Source: Phialocephala subalpina
Lineage: Eukaryota > Ascomycota > Leotiomycetes > Helotiales > Mollisiaceae
Assembly (NCBI GenBank): GCA_900073065.1
Contig: FJOG01000054.1
Coordinates: forward strand, 206,308-270,307
Direction: 5' to 3'
Length of the DNA stretch: 64,000 nt
The translations under genes and the position numbers were made by a program. Shown here piece after piece: positions 21,191-32,193 of this stretch (its first letter is position 1; every line of letters starts with the position of its first letter). The notes beneath the pieces are model-generated. The model did not search any database and had not been told where the DNA came from. It saw nothing but the letters and a program-made list of their open reading frames with translations.

Positions 21191-21735
21191 TAAAGACTTG
21201 TATCCAGTCAGCTATGACATCTTCAGCGCATGATTGCATAGCTGCGATTCGGGTCGGCTCATTCGGTTCTTGACCTCCAGCTTGAACCGATGATAGGAAG
21301 AGTCTAGCCCGTACAGTGGAATCAAGAGTCTCCAGGAAGAAGCGTGCCTCATTAGCGTCATCTTTAAATATTTTAATTAAAATAAAATAGAATTTGAGTG
21401 AAGGACATGTTTTATTTTATTCTATCTATTTTTCACGCTAATCGAGAGTGTTTGGGGTCTAGTTACCACTTGTGCTTTTGGGTGGGAAATCGAATTTTCA
21501 CGTCAGAATCGCGTCTTTTTCCAAGCGTCGTAACGCCCATTTTTCCTCCTTGGAACCATTCAATTATAGCTGATTATGGTGCTTAATCTGGTGACCGTAG
21601 GACTTGCTATCATAATAGCAGTTCTGGCTGTTAAGCTCCGGGCTTGTGCGCGCCTTTCCCACCGGAAAAGAGGCGCCGTATAGGAGGTAGGGCTCGCATC
21701 TAAAAATAAAACGAATAGATAGACTATTATAGTTT
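21191..21735. other. Unassigned DNA with A+T-rich patches
   Basis: A+T-rich near 21360-21430 and 21700-21730, otherwise featureless. One short minus frame could be an extra exon of the HET fragment. Confidence 0.4.
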
Positions 21736-23727
21736 CTAGTAAATGTCGAAGGTCCGTGTCTGAAATCCCGATCCTATAGCATCGCCGTCCATAATACTCT
21801 CTATATAAACGTCACCAATGAGTGTATACTTGCCACAGTTGCCCTCCCGAAGTACAAAAGGCACTTCCGACCCAAACGGTATCATAATAGTGTCGTTCTG
21901 CTGCATTGTCAAAGGACCAAGTCCTAGATAACCTTGTGTTGACACAAAGCCTCTTCTTCCATCGCTCTGCTGCAAAAGATTCACCCAAGAATTGGCAACT
22001 TGAGCCTTATCCATTGATACCCTAGATGTTACCTGCTCGAGTACAATGTGCAGTTTCTGAGGATTCAGCCTCCGCCATGTCGTTGAATCTTGAGCAAAGT
22101 AGTGCGCCCGGCTACTATAATCCGCCGTCTCCGAGACATCCACTTCCATATCACGAAGTAGAGTTCGCAAGATCATGGAGGGCTCTGAGGCTCCTGGGCC
22201 AGCTGTCGCTGCTAGGTTTTGAATATCGGTGAAACGTCGTTGAACCTCAGTGAATGCGCCACGAGGAACATCATTATGTACTGTGGTTATGTGGTCCCCC
22301 TCGTCAGTGACTATTATGTTCTCAGCAACCATCGGTGTGTAGCCTGGACCAGTCTCAGCCACCGTGTCGATCAAAATGCCGTCCATTCGTAGAATCTCGT
22401 AGTTCCCGCCACGAAAAGTTATCGAAGGCTTCGATGTTCTTGACGCTGAAAAGGTGTTTGGTAGGATCCTGTTGACGTCAAGGGCCGGCGTATACATCGG
22501 ATTGGTAAAAGCGCGACGAACAGATCGAAAGGACCACGTTGTGGACCAGTCCGGCACCCAGGATGGTAAATTTGCCTGGCTCTTAGGTTGAGTACAGAGC
22601 CACAGAATCCTCATGTATCCTTTTTTGAGGAATGCTTTTGCAACATGGGTATAGCAAGCTGACGTGGAAAGAGAGTAATCGGCGGCGATACCAAGGGCTG
22701 CAGAGTCATTCGCAATACCCAGAAGAGCGAATATGTAGTCACGCGGATCCGTAGCCTGGGCTTCGTAGTCTTTGAGCGTAAGGATGAGGTCCCACAAAGG
22801 GGGAGGGTCAACTTGGCGAGTAACTGACTCCAGGAGTTTAAAGAACCTGATAGCAATCCAATTCACATCGTGCTGAAGCATGATAAAGGTCCCCTGATCA
22901 GATTCCCAGTCTATCCCTTCGTCGACGGATTTCCGCAAGTCCTTCAACGTCGTGTTGTCGATGGCATCGACAATCGAAGGGAGAAGCTGCCCAGGAGCCG
23001 ATTGTGATCCGCAGAGATATAGAATCTCCTTTGCAGCTGCAACTTCTTGGACGATCCAGACACGGCTAAACCATGGCCTGCGCATCAAATCCTGGATCTG
23101 GTAGATGGTGCGACGAGCGTTGTCCATGTCGGTAACAAACTCTTTAGCACTTTCATCCAAGGGTTTATTCGAGTTAATGTAGAAGCCAATGAATTCGTTC
23201 ATTTTATCCAACGCTGCCACTGCGCCTTCATTAGAGAGGCCGAGCCATACTACGACCTTAGTCGCCGCCTTGTAAATCGAGAGCATTCTCCGAATTTCAG
23301 TTGACTTCTCCATGTTGTCTTCTTGATTGATACAGAGTGCATCAATCCAAAACGGGGTATCTGAGAGGAATAGAGAGCGAAAATGATAGAGAGCCTGCTC
23401 CAGACTGACGGTGATATGCATCAGTTTTCCATTGAGTATTAGGGGTCGCGAGCGGTTGGTACCTCCCCATGTGTACGATATGGCAATATATTGAGGGTTG
23501 GAGCTCATATCCACAGTCTTCAGCTGACATCTCAGCGGGTCTGATGCGCGTTTGGCTGGATCTATGTAGACGAAGCGAATTTGGGCTTTCTCGGTATTGA
23601 GACACTCATACCGAAATAGAGCTCTCTGTGTGGCGAGACTGGTGCGTGGAGACGGCTCTGGTTTTGGAGACTTCTCGTCATGAACCCAACGGCGCATTGT
23701 CCCCTGGCTATGTGAGTAGGTCGACAT
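21736..23727 (-). CDS. HET-domain protein, intact
   Basis: Single-exon 663-residue protein with a complete HET domain: YIAISYTWGG at 80-89, FWIDALCINQEDN at 126-138, RPWFSRVWIVQE at 217-228. The conserved TDPRDYIFALLGI block follows, then LPSWVPDWS, and a C-terminal block (GYLGLGP...FGSEVPFVLRE...IGDVYIESIMDGDA) typical of the family. HET proteins are cytosolic triggers of heterokaryon incompatibility and programmed cell death. No partner domain is fused. The start at 23727 gives MSTYSHSQG; no alternative is needed. It is divergent from the intact TPR gene at 24210 with a 480-bp shared upstream region. Confidence 0.85.
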   Translation of the reverse strand: MSTYSHSQGTMRRWVHDEKSPKPEPSPRTSLATQRALFRYECLNTEKAQIRFVYIDPAKRASDPLRCQLKTVDMSSNPQYIAISYTWGGTNRSRPLILNGKLMHITVSLEQALYHFRSLFLSDTPFWIDALCINQEDNMEKSTEIRRMLSIYKAATKVVVWLGLSNEGAVAALDKMNEFIGFYINSNKPLDESAKEFVTDMDNARRTIYQIQDLMRRPWFSRVWIVQEVAAAKEILYLCGSQSAPGQLLPSIVDAIDNTTLKDLRKSVDEGIDWESDQGTFIMLQHDVNWIAIRFFKLLESVTRQVDPPPLWDLILTLKDYEAQATDPRDYIFALLGIANDSAALGIAADYSLSTSACYTHVAKAFLKKGYMRILWLCTQPKSQANLPSWVPDWSTTWSFRSVRRAFTNPMYTPALDVNRILPNTFSASRTSKPSITFRGGNYEILRMDGILIDTVAETGPGYTPMVAENIIVTDEGDHITTVHNDVPRGAFTEVQRRFTDIQNLAATAGPGASEPSMILRTLLRDMEVDVSETADYSSRAHYFAQDSTTWRRLNPQKLHIVLEQVTSRVSMDKAQVANSWVNLLQQSDGRRGFVSTQGYLGLGPLTMQQNDTIMIPFGSEVPFVLREGNCGKYTLIGDVYIESIMDGDAIGSGFQTRTFDIY

Positions 23728-24209
23728 TCACTGAATCACATAGTGCAGGGGAACAGAGATGAACAAGAGCCTCACCAGAAACAAGGTAAACACTCTGGCC
23801 TCAGAGATGAGCGATGCTCGAAGCCGTCCGTGAGTAGTTTTGCGGTATAAGAGAGATATTACTCTAGTATTAGGCTGATATAACTTGAACTGGGGTTGTA
23901 GATATGTGTACATGCTGAAGACGTTCTAAAATATTGCTGTGTGACGAAGTCTGAAGAATCTAATTCAGCCCGTCTGCCTAGTGCGAGGACGAGGACTGCC
24001 TGCCACGGCATGGCACATGGATCCCGCGAGCTGAGCCTTGTGGCTTGGATCCTCTTATATCATTGGATGCCACTCGCACCCTGTCCCAGTGTTGCTGACG
24101 TCGCCTGACACATATCACCCAAAGGACGAATGCACCCCTCATCACACGCCCAAAAAGCTATCTCAACATTTAAACAAAGCTTCAAACCTCCAAACATCCG
24201 GTTGTGCCT
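23728..24209. promoter_or_regulatory. Shared upstream region of divergent HET and TPR genes
   Basis: 482 bp between two divergent start codons. TATAAGAG occurs near 23850 on the plus-strand reading, but no element can be assigned with confidence. Confidence 0.3.
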
Positions 24210-26366
24210 ATGATCCGTTGCCTTGCTTCACTTTGGAAATTGTCCCCTCGGCAACATCGGTTCGACTCGGCATTGTCAAAATCACTTAACGAATACTTTA
24301 CAGACCACAGCCAGGGTTGCCGATCTCGATCGGTTCTCCACTACGCCACAATGTCCACAAATGGAGACTCAGAACATCCAGTTCATGATTCGCTTCGAAA
24401 GCTGCGGAGCCTTGCAAGAGGGCTGGTGACCCAAAGGAAATTCCAAACCGCTGAGGTCCTCTATCGACAAACCTTAGACGGCTTCGAGCGGCTGCTGGGT
24501 CCAACCCATCATGATACTCTCACTAGCATTCACGATTTGGCAAACACTCTGAGGCATCAGGAGAATCTCGACGCAGCCGAGGCTTTATATCGCCGAGCCC
24601 TTGAAGTGCAAGAAACCTCCAACGAAGCACCGCAGGACTTGAAAGTCAAGACCATTTCCGAGCTGGCCAAACTTCTTCGATCTCGAAATCGGCTAGAAGA
24701 GGCAGAGATCTTGAGTCGGCGAGCCCTAGCTTATCTGGAAGAGACAAAGGGCCCCAAGCATCCCGAAGCAATTAAAGAAATGATCCAACTAGGCTATGTC
24801 CTCCAAACCAGCGGCAATTCTGAAGCTGCAGAGGAAGTCTATGGACGAGCGCTCCAAACATCAGAGGAGATCCACGGAATTGAGCACCCCGACTCGCAAC
24901 TAAGCTTGAGGAATCTGGCAGTAGCTTTAGTGACACAGGGCAAATTCCTCGAGGCTGCGCAGCTCAGTTTACAAGCGATGGAGATCTCTGAGCGAACCGC
25001 AGGTCCGGAAGATGCTGACACTCTGGCAAACATGGGAAATCTGGCCACGGCACTAGTTAGTCTTGGGAAGGTCGAGGTGGCATTAGCAATTAGCTGGCTC
25101 GCTTTGCGCGGGTGCAAGGAAGCCTTGGGGCTTAGCCACTCCCATACCGAGACGGCCCACAAGAACGTGGCTCTGGTTACGGCCATTTTTGAGCGGATGC
25201 ACAGCCGATTCGGTGGCAGTACTGACGGCAGCAGGGCTTCGATGGGAGATATCAGTGCCAACTGGAAAGAAGCTTTAGACTTGGTTCGCAATGTAAAACT
25301 AGGAAGGGAGTCCAGGCTAGGTCCGACAAATCCTCACACCCTGATTGGACTAAGTGTCATGGCGAGCATTCATGCGGAGATGGAATCATGGAAAGAGGCG
25401 GAACAGCTATGGGAGCAAGTCATGTGTGGTTACATGGAAGACCAAGGAGTAGATGATACAAATGCTCTACGAAGCATGGTCAACTTGTCGGTCGCGCTCG
25501 GGAGACAGGGCCGTTGGGCAGAGTCGGAGAAGCTCGACACTCAACTTGTGGAAGTTGCAACGAAGGTCCGAGGAGACGACTGCCTGGACATCCTGGCCCT
25601 GAGGACAAATCTTGCCTCGACGTTGTGGAATATGGGGAGAGCCGAAGAAGCTGAGAAACTTGATCTTCAAGTTCTGGAGATGAAAACAAAGGTGCTGGGT
25701 TCTGAGCATAGCAACACATTGATCCACATGGACACGCTGGCACAATCCTACGCGCGGCAACAGCGTTGGGAAAACGCCAGAGACCTTCTAACCCATGTTG
25801 TGGAGGTCAGGTTGAGAGAGCAAGGTGCAGATGACCCAGAAACACAGGCAGTGATGCAAAGGCTATCAGCTGTATTATGGGAGTGCGGCTCCTGGACAGA
25901 GGCTGAGAACGTGGACAAACAGATAGTGGAGACGAAATCGAAGCTGCTCGGTGAGACAAATCCAGAGACGCTCAACCAAAGGTCAAATCTTGCGCTCGTA
26001 GTGTGGAACTTGGGCCGACAGGAAGAGGCAGAAGATATAAAACGACAAGTTCTGCAGGCATGGGAAAGCATGGGGGCGGCGCCAAGCCAAGAAATGTTGA
26101 ATAGTATGACAAACCTGTCGTCAATGTGCTCACAAATTGGAAAACTTAAGGAGGCTGAAAGTTTGGACAGAGCTGTTATAGAAGCTTCAACTCAACTGTA
26201 CGGCCCTGACCATCCAACGACTTTGGCTTTTATGGAGAGCCTGGCTTTCACTATCTCTCTACTAGGACGTCAGAATGAGGTGAAAGAGCTATTGGCGCAA
26301 GTTATAAAAACAGGCCAAACAATACCTGGATGGCAGCCAGGGAGATTTGATGAATATAAAGGATAA
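24210..26366 (+). CDS. Tetratricopeptide (kinesin-light-chain-like) repeat protein
   Basis: Single-exon protein of 671 or 718 residues built of about a dozen 42-residue TPRs (LVTQRKFQTAEVLYRQTLDG, LGPTHHDTL, AEALYRRALEVQE, LGSEHSNTL). No NTPase or effector domain is attached, unlike the NB-ARC-TPR remnant at 14912. Two starts compete: ATG 24210 adds 47 basic, Ser/Arg-rich residues resembling a mitochondrial presequence; ATG 24351 has the better context (CCACAATGTCC) and begins MSTNGDSEH. The frame also opens from a GTG at 24204. Likely a scaffold or recognition protein; function unknown. It reads divergently from the intact HET gene. Confidence 0.75.
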   Translation: MIRCLASLWKLSPRQHRFDSALSKSLNEYFTDHSQGCRSRSVLHYATMSTNGDSEHPVHDSLRKLRSLARGLVTQRKFQTAEVLYRQTLDGFERLLGPTHHDTLTSIHDLANTLRHQENLDAAEALYRRALEVQETSNEAPQDLKVKTISELAKLLRSRNRLEEAEILSRRALAYLEETKGPKHPEAIKEMIQLGYVLQTSGNSEAAEEVYGRALQTSEEIHGIEHPDSQLSLRNLAVALVTQGKFLEAAQLSLQAMEISERTAGPEDADTLANMGNLATALVSLGKVEVALAISWLALRGCKEALGLSHSHTETAHKNVALVTAIFERMHSRFGGSTDGSRASMGDISANWKEALDLVRNVKLGRESRLGPTNPHTLIGLSVMASIHAEMESWKEAEQLWEQVMCGYMEDQGVDDTNALRSMVNLSVALGRQGRWAESEKLDTQLVEVATKVRGDDCLDILALRTNLASTLWNMGRAEEAEKLDLQVLEMKTKVLGSEHSNTLIHMDTLAQSYARQQRWENARDLLTHVVEVRLREQGADDPETQAVMQRLSAVLWECGSWTEAENVDKQIVETKSKLLGETNPETLNQRSNLALVVWNLGRQEEAEDIKRQVLQAWESMGAAPSQEMLNSMTNLSSMCSQIGKLKEAESLDRAVIEASTQLYGPDHPTTLAFMESLAFTISLLGRQNEVKELLAQVIKTGQTIPGWQPGRFDEYKG

Positions 26367-26369
26367 AAT

Positions 26370-27720
26370 ACGTATAAATCTTTATAAATTCGGGTTTAAA
26401 GTAATAGAAAAGTTTAATTAACAAAAGATAGATCTATATAATCTTGTGGATTATAAGCTTAATAAGCGGATTAACCAATTATAATAAACCCTAAGATCAT
26501 AAGAATCGCAAGGTTATTATTCTATAAAGGAATAAAAGTTTTTCTTAGATAAGAATTTTATATTTAATTCAAATAAAATATTTTAATAATATATTTAGTA
26601 ATATTATTTGAATTTTACTTTTTTATAAGAATTATTTAATTCTTATTATTTTATATTATTATAATTAGTTATTCAAGTTTATTATTATAATAATATTTAA
26701 AAAAAATATATATAAATAATAAATAAAAATATCATTATTTTTTAAATTAATTTTAATATAATTAAATTCTATTTTTTATTTTTATTTTAATCGATTAAAT
26801 TTATATTATAGAATTATAAAATTATATATATAATTAAATAATTATTTTAAAAATTAATTTGTAATTTTATTTTTATTTTATAATATTAAATATAATTTTG
26901 AATCTTTTATAATATATTATATAATTATTTATATTTCGAATTAATAATTATAATAATATAAAACTTAAATATATTTTTACAATAAACTTTTTTAATATTA
27001 TTTGAAATCTTATAAATAATTTCATTATTATAAAACTTTCTAATAAGACTTTTTTATTATAATAAATTATAAATAATTTCTTATCAAATTCTCGAATTAT
27101 AAATTATTAGTATATAAATTAAATATTTATATAAATATATTCTTCATTTTAAATATAATTTTAATTTTAAAGTATAATATTTAATATATAAAGTTTATAT
27201 AAAATATAATTCTATTTAATTTTAAATTAAAACGATTAATATATATTATATAGCCCTACTTTTGATTTCATGGATATTATAAAAAGGCAATAAACGAGTG
27301 CCTAATCGTAAATCACTTCGTCCCAATTAATAAATTGGATTAATTCGATAATAATCGCGTAAAGTAATCAATTATATATAGAATAAACTTATAAATAAAA
27401 TAAGTAAAGAAGTTTAATTATTTTCAAAGAGTAAAAAACTTCTTATATACTAGGGAGTACATGGCTAATATAAACCCCCGAAACTACCTAATATATACAA
27501 AGATTTTTAAGAAACTCGTATAACCTTATTATAATATCTTATTATAGGATTAGTTCTAAAGTTCTTATTAAATTCCTATATTATTTCGGAAGGTTATTAT
27601 TACTTTAATAACCTTAGTAGCCTTTATATAATAGAAACTAGTTCTATTAGTTTAAGAGAGTAATCGGGATTAAGATTAGTAGGTTTATTTGTTAAAACAC
27701 TACTTAGTACTTCTAAACGA
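26370..27720. repeat. A+T-rich island (RIP-like)
   Basis: About 1.35 kb composed almost wholly of A and T (TA, TTTAAT, ATTATA runs) with no long frame. It looks like a RIP-degraded repeat or an isochore block of a fungal genome. No ancestral element can be read from it by eye. The change back to normal composition is abrupt near 27720. Confidence 0.75.
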
Positions 27721-28825
27721 AAGATGTCACGTGTAGGATTGGGTGTCCTACTGGCGCAGCCTCTGGCTGGCTTACAGCTACCACCCAAGGCTGCGCAGCC
27801 TCCATAACCTACGTAGAGCTCGCGTAAGCTTACGCGTAGCGTAGGAGGTCTTACGAGGGCTATGCGGTTGTTATTCTTAGGCTGTTATTCTGTATATAGA
27901 GGCTCTCTGAATCTCTGGCAGAAAGACAGAGATTAGTCTAGTACCAATCTGACCTATTGTTGCCTCCTTCTATTCTACACCTCACAAAAGATTAGATAAT
28001 TTGATTTTATTACTTGCGAATCTACTAGGAAATTGGGCATAAGACGTACCTATCCACGTAACCACAAGTCTGTGTCAAGTGTATTCAAGTGGATCACTAT
28101 CACAGTAAATGCAGCGGCGATACCAAAGTCTATTCCATACCGGGGACTACATCGAAACATTCAACAGGAACCGAGGAGTGCGTTACACTTGGGTAGATAC
28201 AACTTTGCAGATAGTCCCATTCAATGTCGAAAGCACCGAGAGATGCATCAAAGTTTAATAAACGATCAACGACTGAGAGGTTTAGGAGGTTAGCAACACC
28301 TGAGCCATATGCATGGACAGCCGATAGCGTTGTGGCAACACTGCAACAGCGCACGCAGCGCCCATCAGGCATCCGAATCGGACTAAGATAGAAAAGATGG
28401 GCGTCTCAGAGCACGCTCTGGATCGGAAAGTTATTGAAGCAGAACAGGTACCAGTGGATCTTGTTGAAATTGCTAGAACCATATTGTAGTGAGGCAGAGT
28501 TGGCATGGTTCAGATGTCACGTGCATAGCGCAAAAACTCTGTATTTAGACTGCAGTTTCTCCGAACTCTGAATATTATCCTCCTTTCCCACCACTTATTT
28601 GCACCCATAGGTTGAGAGTTCTTGTTTCTCTGGCTTCATGTCAGGCCTAGTACTGCTCCATCCCTCTATTATATAAGCAGTACAACCCTCACTTCTATCT
28701 TTTACAATATGTAAACATTGGGATATGTTCTCGTTCTCGTTCTCCAATCGAAGGAGTAATAGGTAATTATATAGATCCTCATTCTCTCAATCTTCCTTCA
28801 AGTTTACCTTGTAGTCTGCCTTCTG
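27721..28825. other. No recognisable gene
   Basis: Normal base composition but only short frames. A minus frame at 28130-28506 has no motif I recognise. CACGTG occurs near 27726 and 28515. It may be degraded repeat DNA. Confidence 0.4.
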
Positions 28826-28932
28826 TGTTGGAATAAGGCTCTCTCCAGTTCCCCACCTGCTCCTGTATATAAGGGGGCTCCGCCCCTCTCCCAGATTATA
28901 ATCTAATGCATTCTCATTCATACCTTCTAACA
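28826..28932 (+). mobile_element. Solo LTR, family B, with 5-bp target duplication
   Basis: Starts TGTTGGAATAAGG and ends ACCTTCTAACA, contains GTATATAAGG, and is flanked on both sides by TTCTG (28821-28825 and 28933-28937), a perfect 5-bp target duplication. At 107 bp it is a very short LTR of a Ty1/copia-like or TRIM-like element. A second copy lies at 63202-63301. Confidence 0.75.
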
Positions 28933-28937
28933 TTCTG

Positions 28938-29712
28938 GTCAGTCTTTTAGCCTGTCTTCCAGCCTTGCTTTCGGATAGCCTCGTTGCCTGGAAGAAGCAG
29001 ACGGGCTCATAGGTCACGTGACAGTAAGTATCACAGTGTCCTCCTACCAGCCCTGGTTTTTTACCATCCTCACCATAGGATCCTGCCGGGAGAGTAATTC
29101 TTATTATCCTACAGCATCATGTACACAGGAAAAGTAAATCTTCATATTTGGGCAGGGTCACGTGGACGAGGTACCAGCTCGACTAGCCCCTTTATAGTTT
29201 AGCTTATTTCTCGTTCTTACCAAACGGTTAGGTTTTATCTTCAAGTCATCGGGAGATAAGCAAGACATCCAAACAACGTCTCAGCCAACAAGTGTTCTCC
29301 TTACCCAACGCTTGCGTTGATAGCCGCTGGCTTGACTCGGCCGGCCCAATATTTCGTCATGTGTTGGCTTGACAAACCGAATTGGCTAAGATGGCGTCCT
29401 TCAATCCAGTCCGTTAACAAATCTACAGTCCACTATTCGCAGAACTGGGCAGCTAGCGGACATGCGCAGCTACTTCGATGCAGATCCAATTGGCCACCGC
29501 GGGGCAGTAAATACGTTATTGATTCCCTTACGTCTCTCTTTGTCACCATATCCCTACTGTTGAGTTGTCATACATAGAGACATCACTCAATTCTGCAGGC
29601 AGATGGCTAGTTGATATCTCTTTTCTAGATTTCCTATCTCTCTACCCTTCTCATATACCTTCAATGTCTCGGCGTTCCTCGATTCCAAACAGTTACCGCA
29701 GGAGCTGAAAAG
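28938..29712. other. Upstream region of the MATE gene
   Basis: No gene recognised. CACGTG motifs near 29014 and 29159. The last 200 bp are pyrimidine-rich, as in many fungal promoters. Confidence 0.35.
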
Positions 29713-31385
29713 ATGGACGACTCGAAAGACTTACGATCGTGGATTCCCAGTTTCTTTCGGTCTAAGACCTCCTCGCCAACATCTACCCCGCCAAACGAGC
29801 GTTCACCCCTCATCTATAAGTCTCGCCACTCTATAGGTACAACAGCTGGAGAAGGATCTATAACCTCAGAAGGAGAGATATACGTGGTTGACGAGGATGA
29901 GTCTATCACCAAGCAATGGCTTTCAGAATTCCTACTCCTATTGCGGGGTTCTGTGCCTGTGATATTGGCATACACGCTTCAAAACTCTCTGCAAACCTTC
30001 TCTGTTCTGATAGTAGGACGATTGAGCCCTGAAGCTCTAGCAACAGCTGCCTTCAGCTACATGTTTGCCATGTCCACAGCATGGCTGATCGCATTAGGAG
30101 GATCCACTGCTCTTGATACAATCGCATCATCAACCTTCACCGGAAGCAAAAATCCTCACGACCTCGGCGTACTCCTCCAACGATCATTCATCGTCCTGAC
30201 TCTATTCTACATCCCAGTCGCCATCCTCTGGGCCTGCTCAGCACCAGTCTTCAGACTTCTCGGGCAGGAAGAATACATCTGCGTCGACAGCGCCAAGTTC
30301 CTCACTGCCCTAATTCCCGGCGGATTGGGATATGTCTATTTTGAAGCTATGAAGAAATATCTCCAAGCACAAGGTACAACTTCCCCTCGAATGCTGCTGA
30401 AGCCTAGCTAACAAAACCAGAAATCATGCGACCAGGAACATACGTCCTCCTTATCACCTCCCCATTGAACGTCGCCCTCAACTACCTCTTCGTCTACACC
30501 TTCAAACTACACCTTATCGGTGCACCACTCGCAACCGGCCTCTCATACTGGATCTCCTTCCTCCTGCTCGTTCTCTATTCACGCTTCATAGCCGGGTCTC
30601 GCTGCTGGGGAGGATGGACCCGCGCTTCTTTAGCCAATATCTCGACATTTGCTCGTCTTGCTGTCTTGGGAGTAGTACATGTCGGAACCGAGTGGTGGGC
30701 ATTCGAGATCGTTGCTCTGGCTGCTGGAAGATTGGGCACAATACCGTTAGCGGCGCAGAGTGTGATCATGACTACGGATCAAGTCATGAACACCATACCC
30801 TTCGGTATCGGCGTCGCGGCTTCTGCTAGAGTAGGAAATCTCCTTGGTGCAAGGAACGCAAAGGGAGCAGCGAGAGCGGCTAATGTGGCGGCGTGGTTAA
30901 GTATGTTTATGGGCGTCCTCGTCCTCATCGTCTTGATGTCCGTCAAAGATTTCTACGCAAAGATTTTCAACGATGATGAGAAAGTCATTAAGTTGACAGC
31001 AGAAGTCATGCCGTACGTAGCATTGTTCCAGATCGCGGATGGACTGAATGGTTCTTGTGGTGGGAGTTTGAGAGGGATGGGGAGACAGCATATTGGTGCT
31101 GCGGTTAATCTGGTTAGTTATTATATGGGTGCTCTACCGTTGGGAATTTGGTTGGCGTTTCATGGGTGGGGATTGGCAGGTCTGTGGGTAGGACAGTGTA
31201 TTGCGTTGTACCTTGTGGGAGGCATTGAGTGGATTATTGTGGCGTGGAGTGATTGGGAGTGGCAGGTTAAGAAGGCGTTTGAGAGGATGGATCATAGGGA
31301 TGTGGTAGAGGGTGGTAATGGGGATATGTTGCCAGAAGCTATAACGAATGGGGGATCTGCTGCAGGTGAGAGGCCGGCTGTATGA
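29713..31385 (+). CDS. MATE-family multidrug/toxin efflux transporter
   Basis: Two exons, 29713-30373 and 30421-31385; the 47-nt intron (GTACAA, GCTAAC, CCAG) joins QAQ|EIMRPGTYVLLIT and gives 541 residues, about normal for fungal MATE proteins. The N-terminus (about 75 residues) is hydrophilic, then about 12 membrane segments follow. MATE hallmarks are ALDTIASSTFTGSKN, GGLGYVYFEAMKKYLQAQ, PLNVALNYLF and FGIGVAASARVGNLLGA. Predicted to export organic cations or toxins in exchange for H+ or Na+ at the plasma or vacuolar membrane. ATG 29713 is preceded by GAAAAG. Confidence 0.9.
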
Positions 31386-32193
31386 GATGGATGGTCATGA
31401 TTGATGACTTTATGATGGTATGATAGAGCGAAGTAAAAAGCTGGTTGTTTTTGTGTATAAACTCAAAAGTTCGTGGAGGATGTGGTTGGCGCTGGACTGG
31501 GTAAGCTATCCTCATCTATAACAGGAGTTCATGTGGGAGGTGAGTTTTAACTTCATTAGCCCCATGCGGACGAACGATACGCGAACATCGTCGATTTTAT
31601 TGATGATATATCTTGGCGATTGACTTGTGAAGAATGATGAGGTGTCGAGTTGATGTTACTATTAAAGCGTGTTTTTCCTGAGAATAGATAGACCTCGAGG
31701 CATCTTATAGCTAGACGGAAAGCAGAGAAATGGCCGTCATTCGGAATTTGGAAACATTACCTTGAATATTCATCCCTGACTAGCACCACGGTTATGAACT
31801 TATGACTTTGTAAGCATGGGAGTTACTCAATGAATTTTACGCAAGGGGAGTCTTTCAATATCTAATCATGACCTCCTGTAGCCTTCTAGTATTCATCCAA
31901 GTGCATTCTGTCTCACCAAGATTGAGTTTTATGAAGTAGAACGATATATTGCGTGAAGAAAGATGCCAGGTATTCTATCGTGTTCAGCGTTATAGTGCCC
32001 CTCATTACCCCGCGTAATGTTCTCGTGCAAGTCTGCTTGCTATAACCATCGAAGTAACGACAGACGCTGTTAAACGCAGATCAGATCCCAGCGAGAAAGA
32101 GTAAAGTCCGTGAAAAGACAAAAGCAAAGAAAAGCACATCGCACAAAACCATGCCACCACTCGTCCCCTCGAGTAATAACCCTCGCTTCACCC
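31386..32193. other. 3' regions of convergent MATE and SPE2 genes
   Basis: Convergent genes; terminators presumably lie here. No other feature is visible. Confidence 0.4.

Noticed and set aside
26370..27720. Centromere or mitochondrial insertion
   Set aside because: Too short for a typical regional centromere and no mitochondrial gene sequence can be read; RIP-type decay is simpler.
27721..29165. Several CACGTG palindromes as regulatory sites
   Set aside because: Scattered, with no consistent position relative to a gene.
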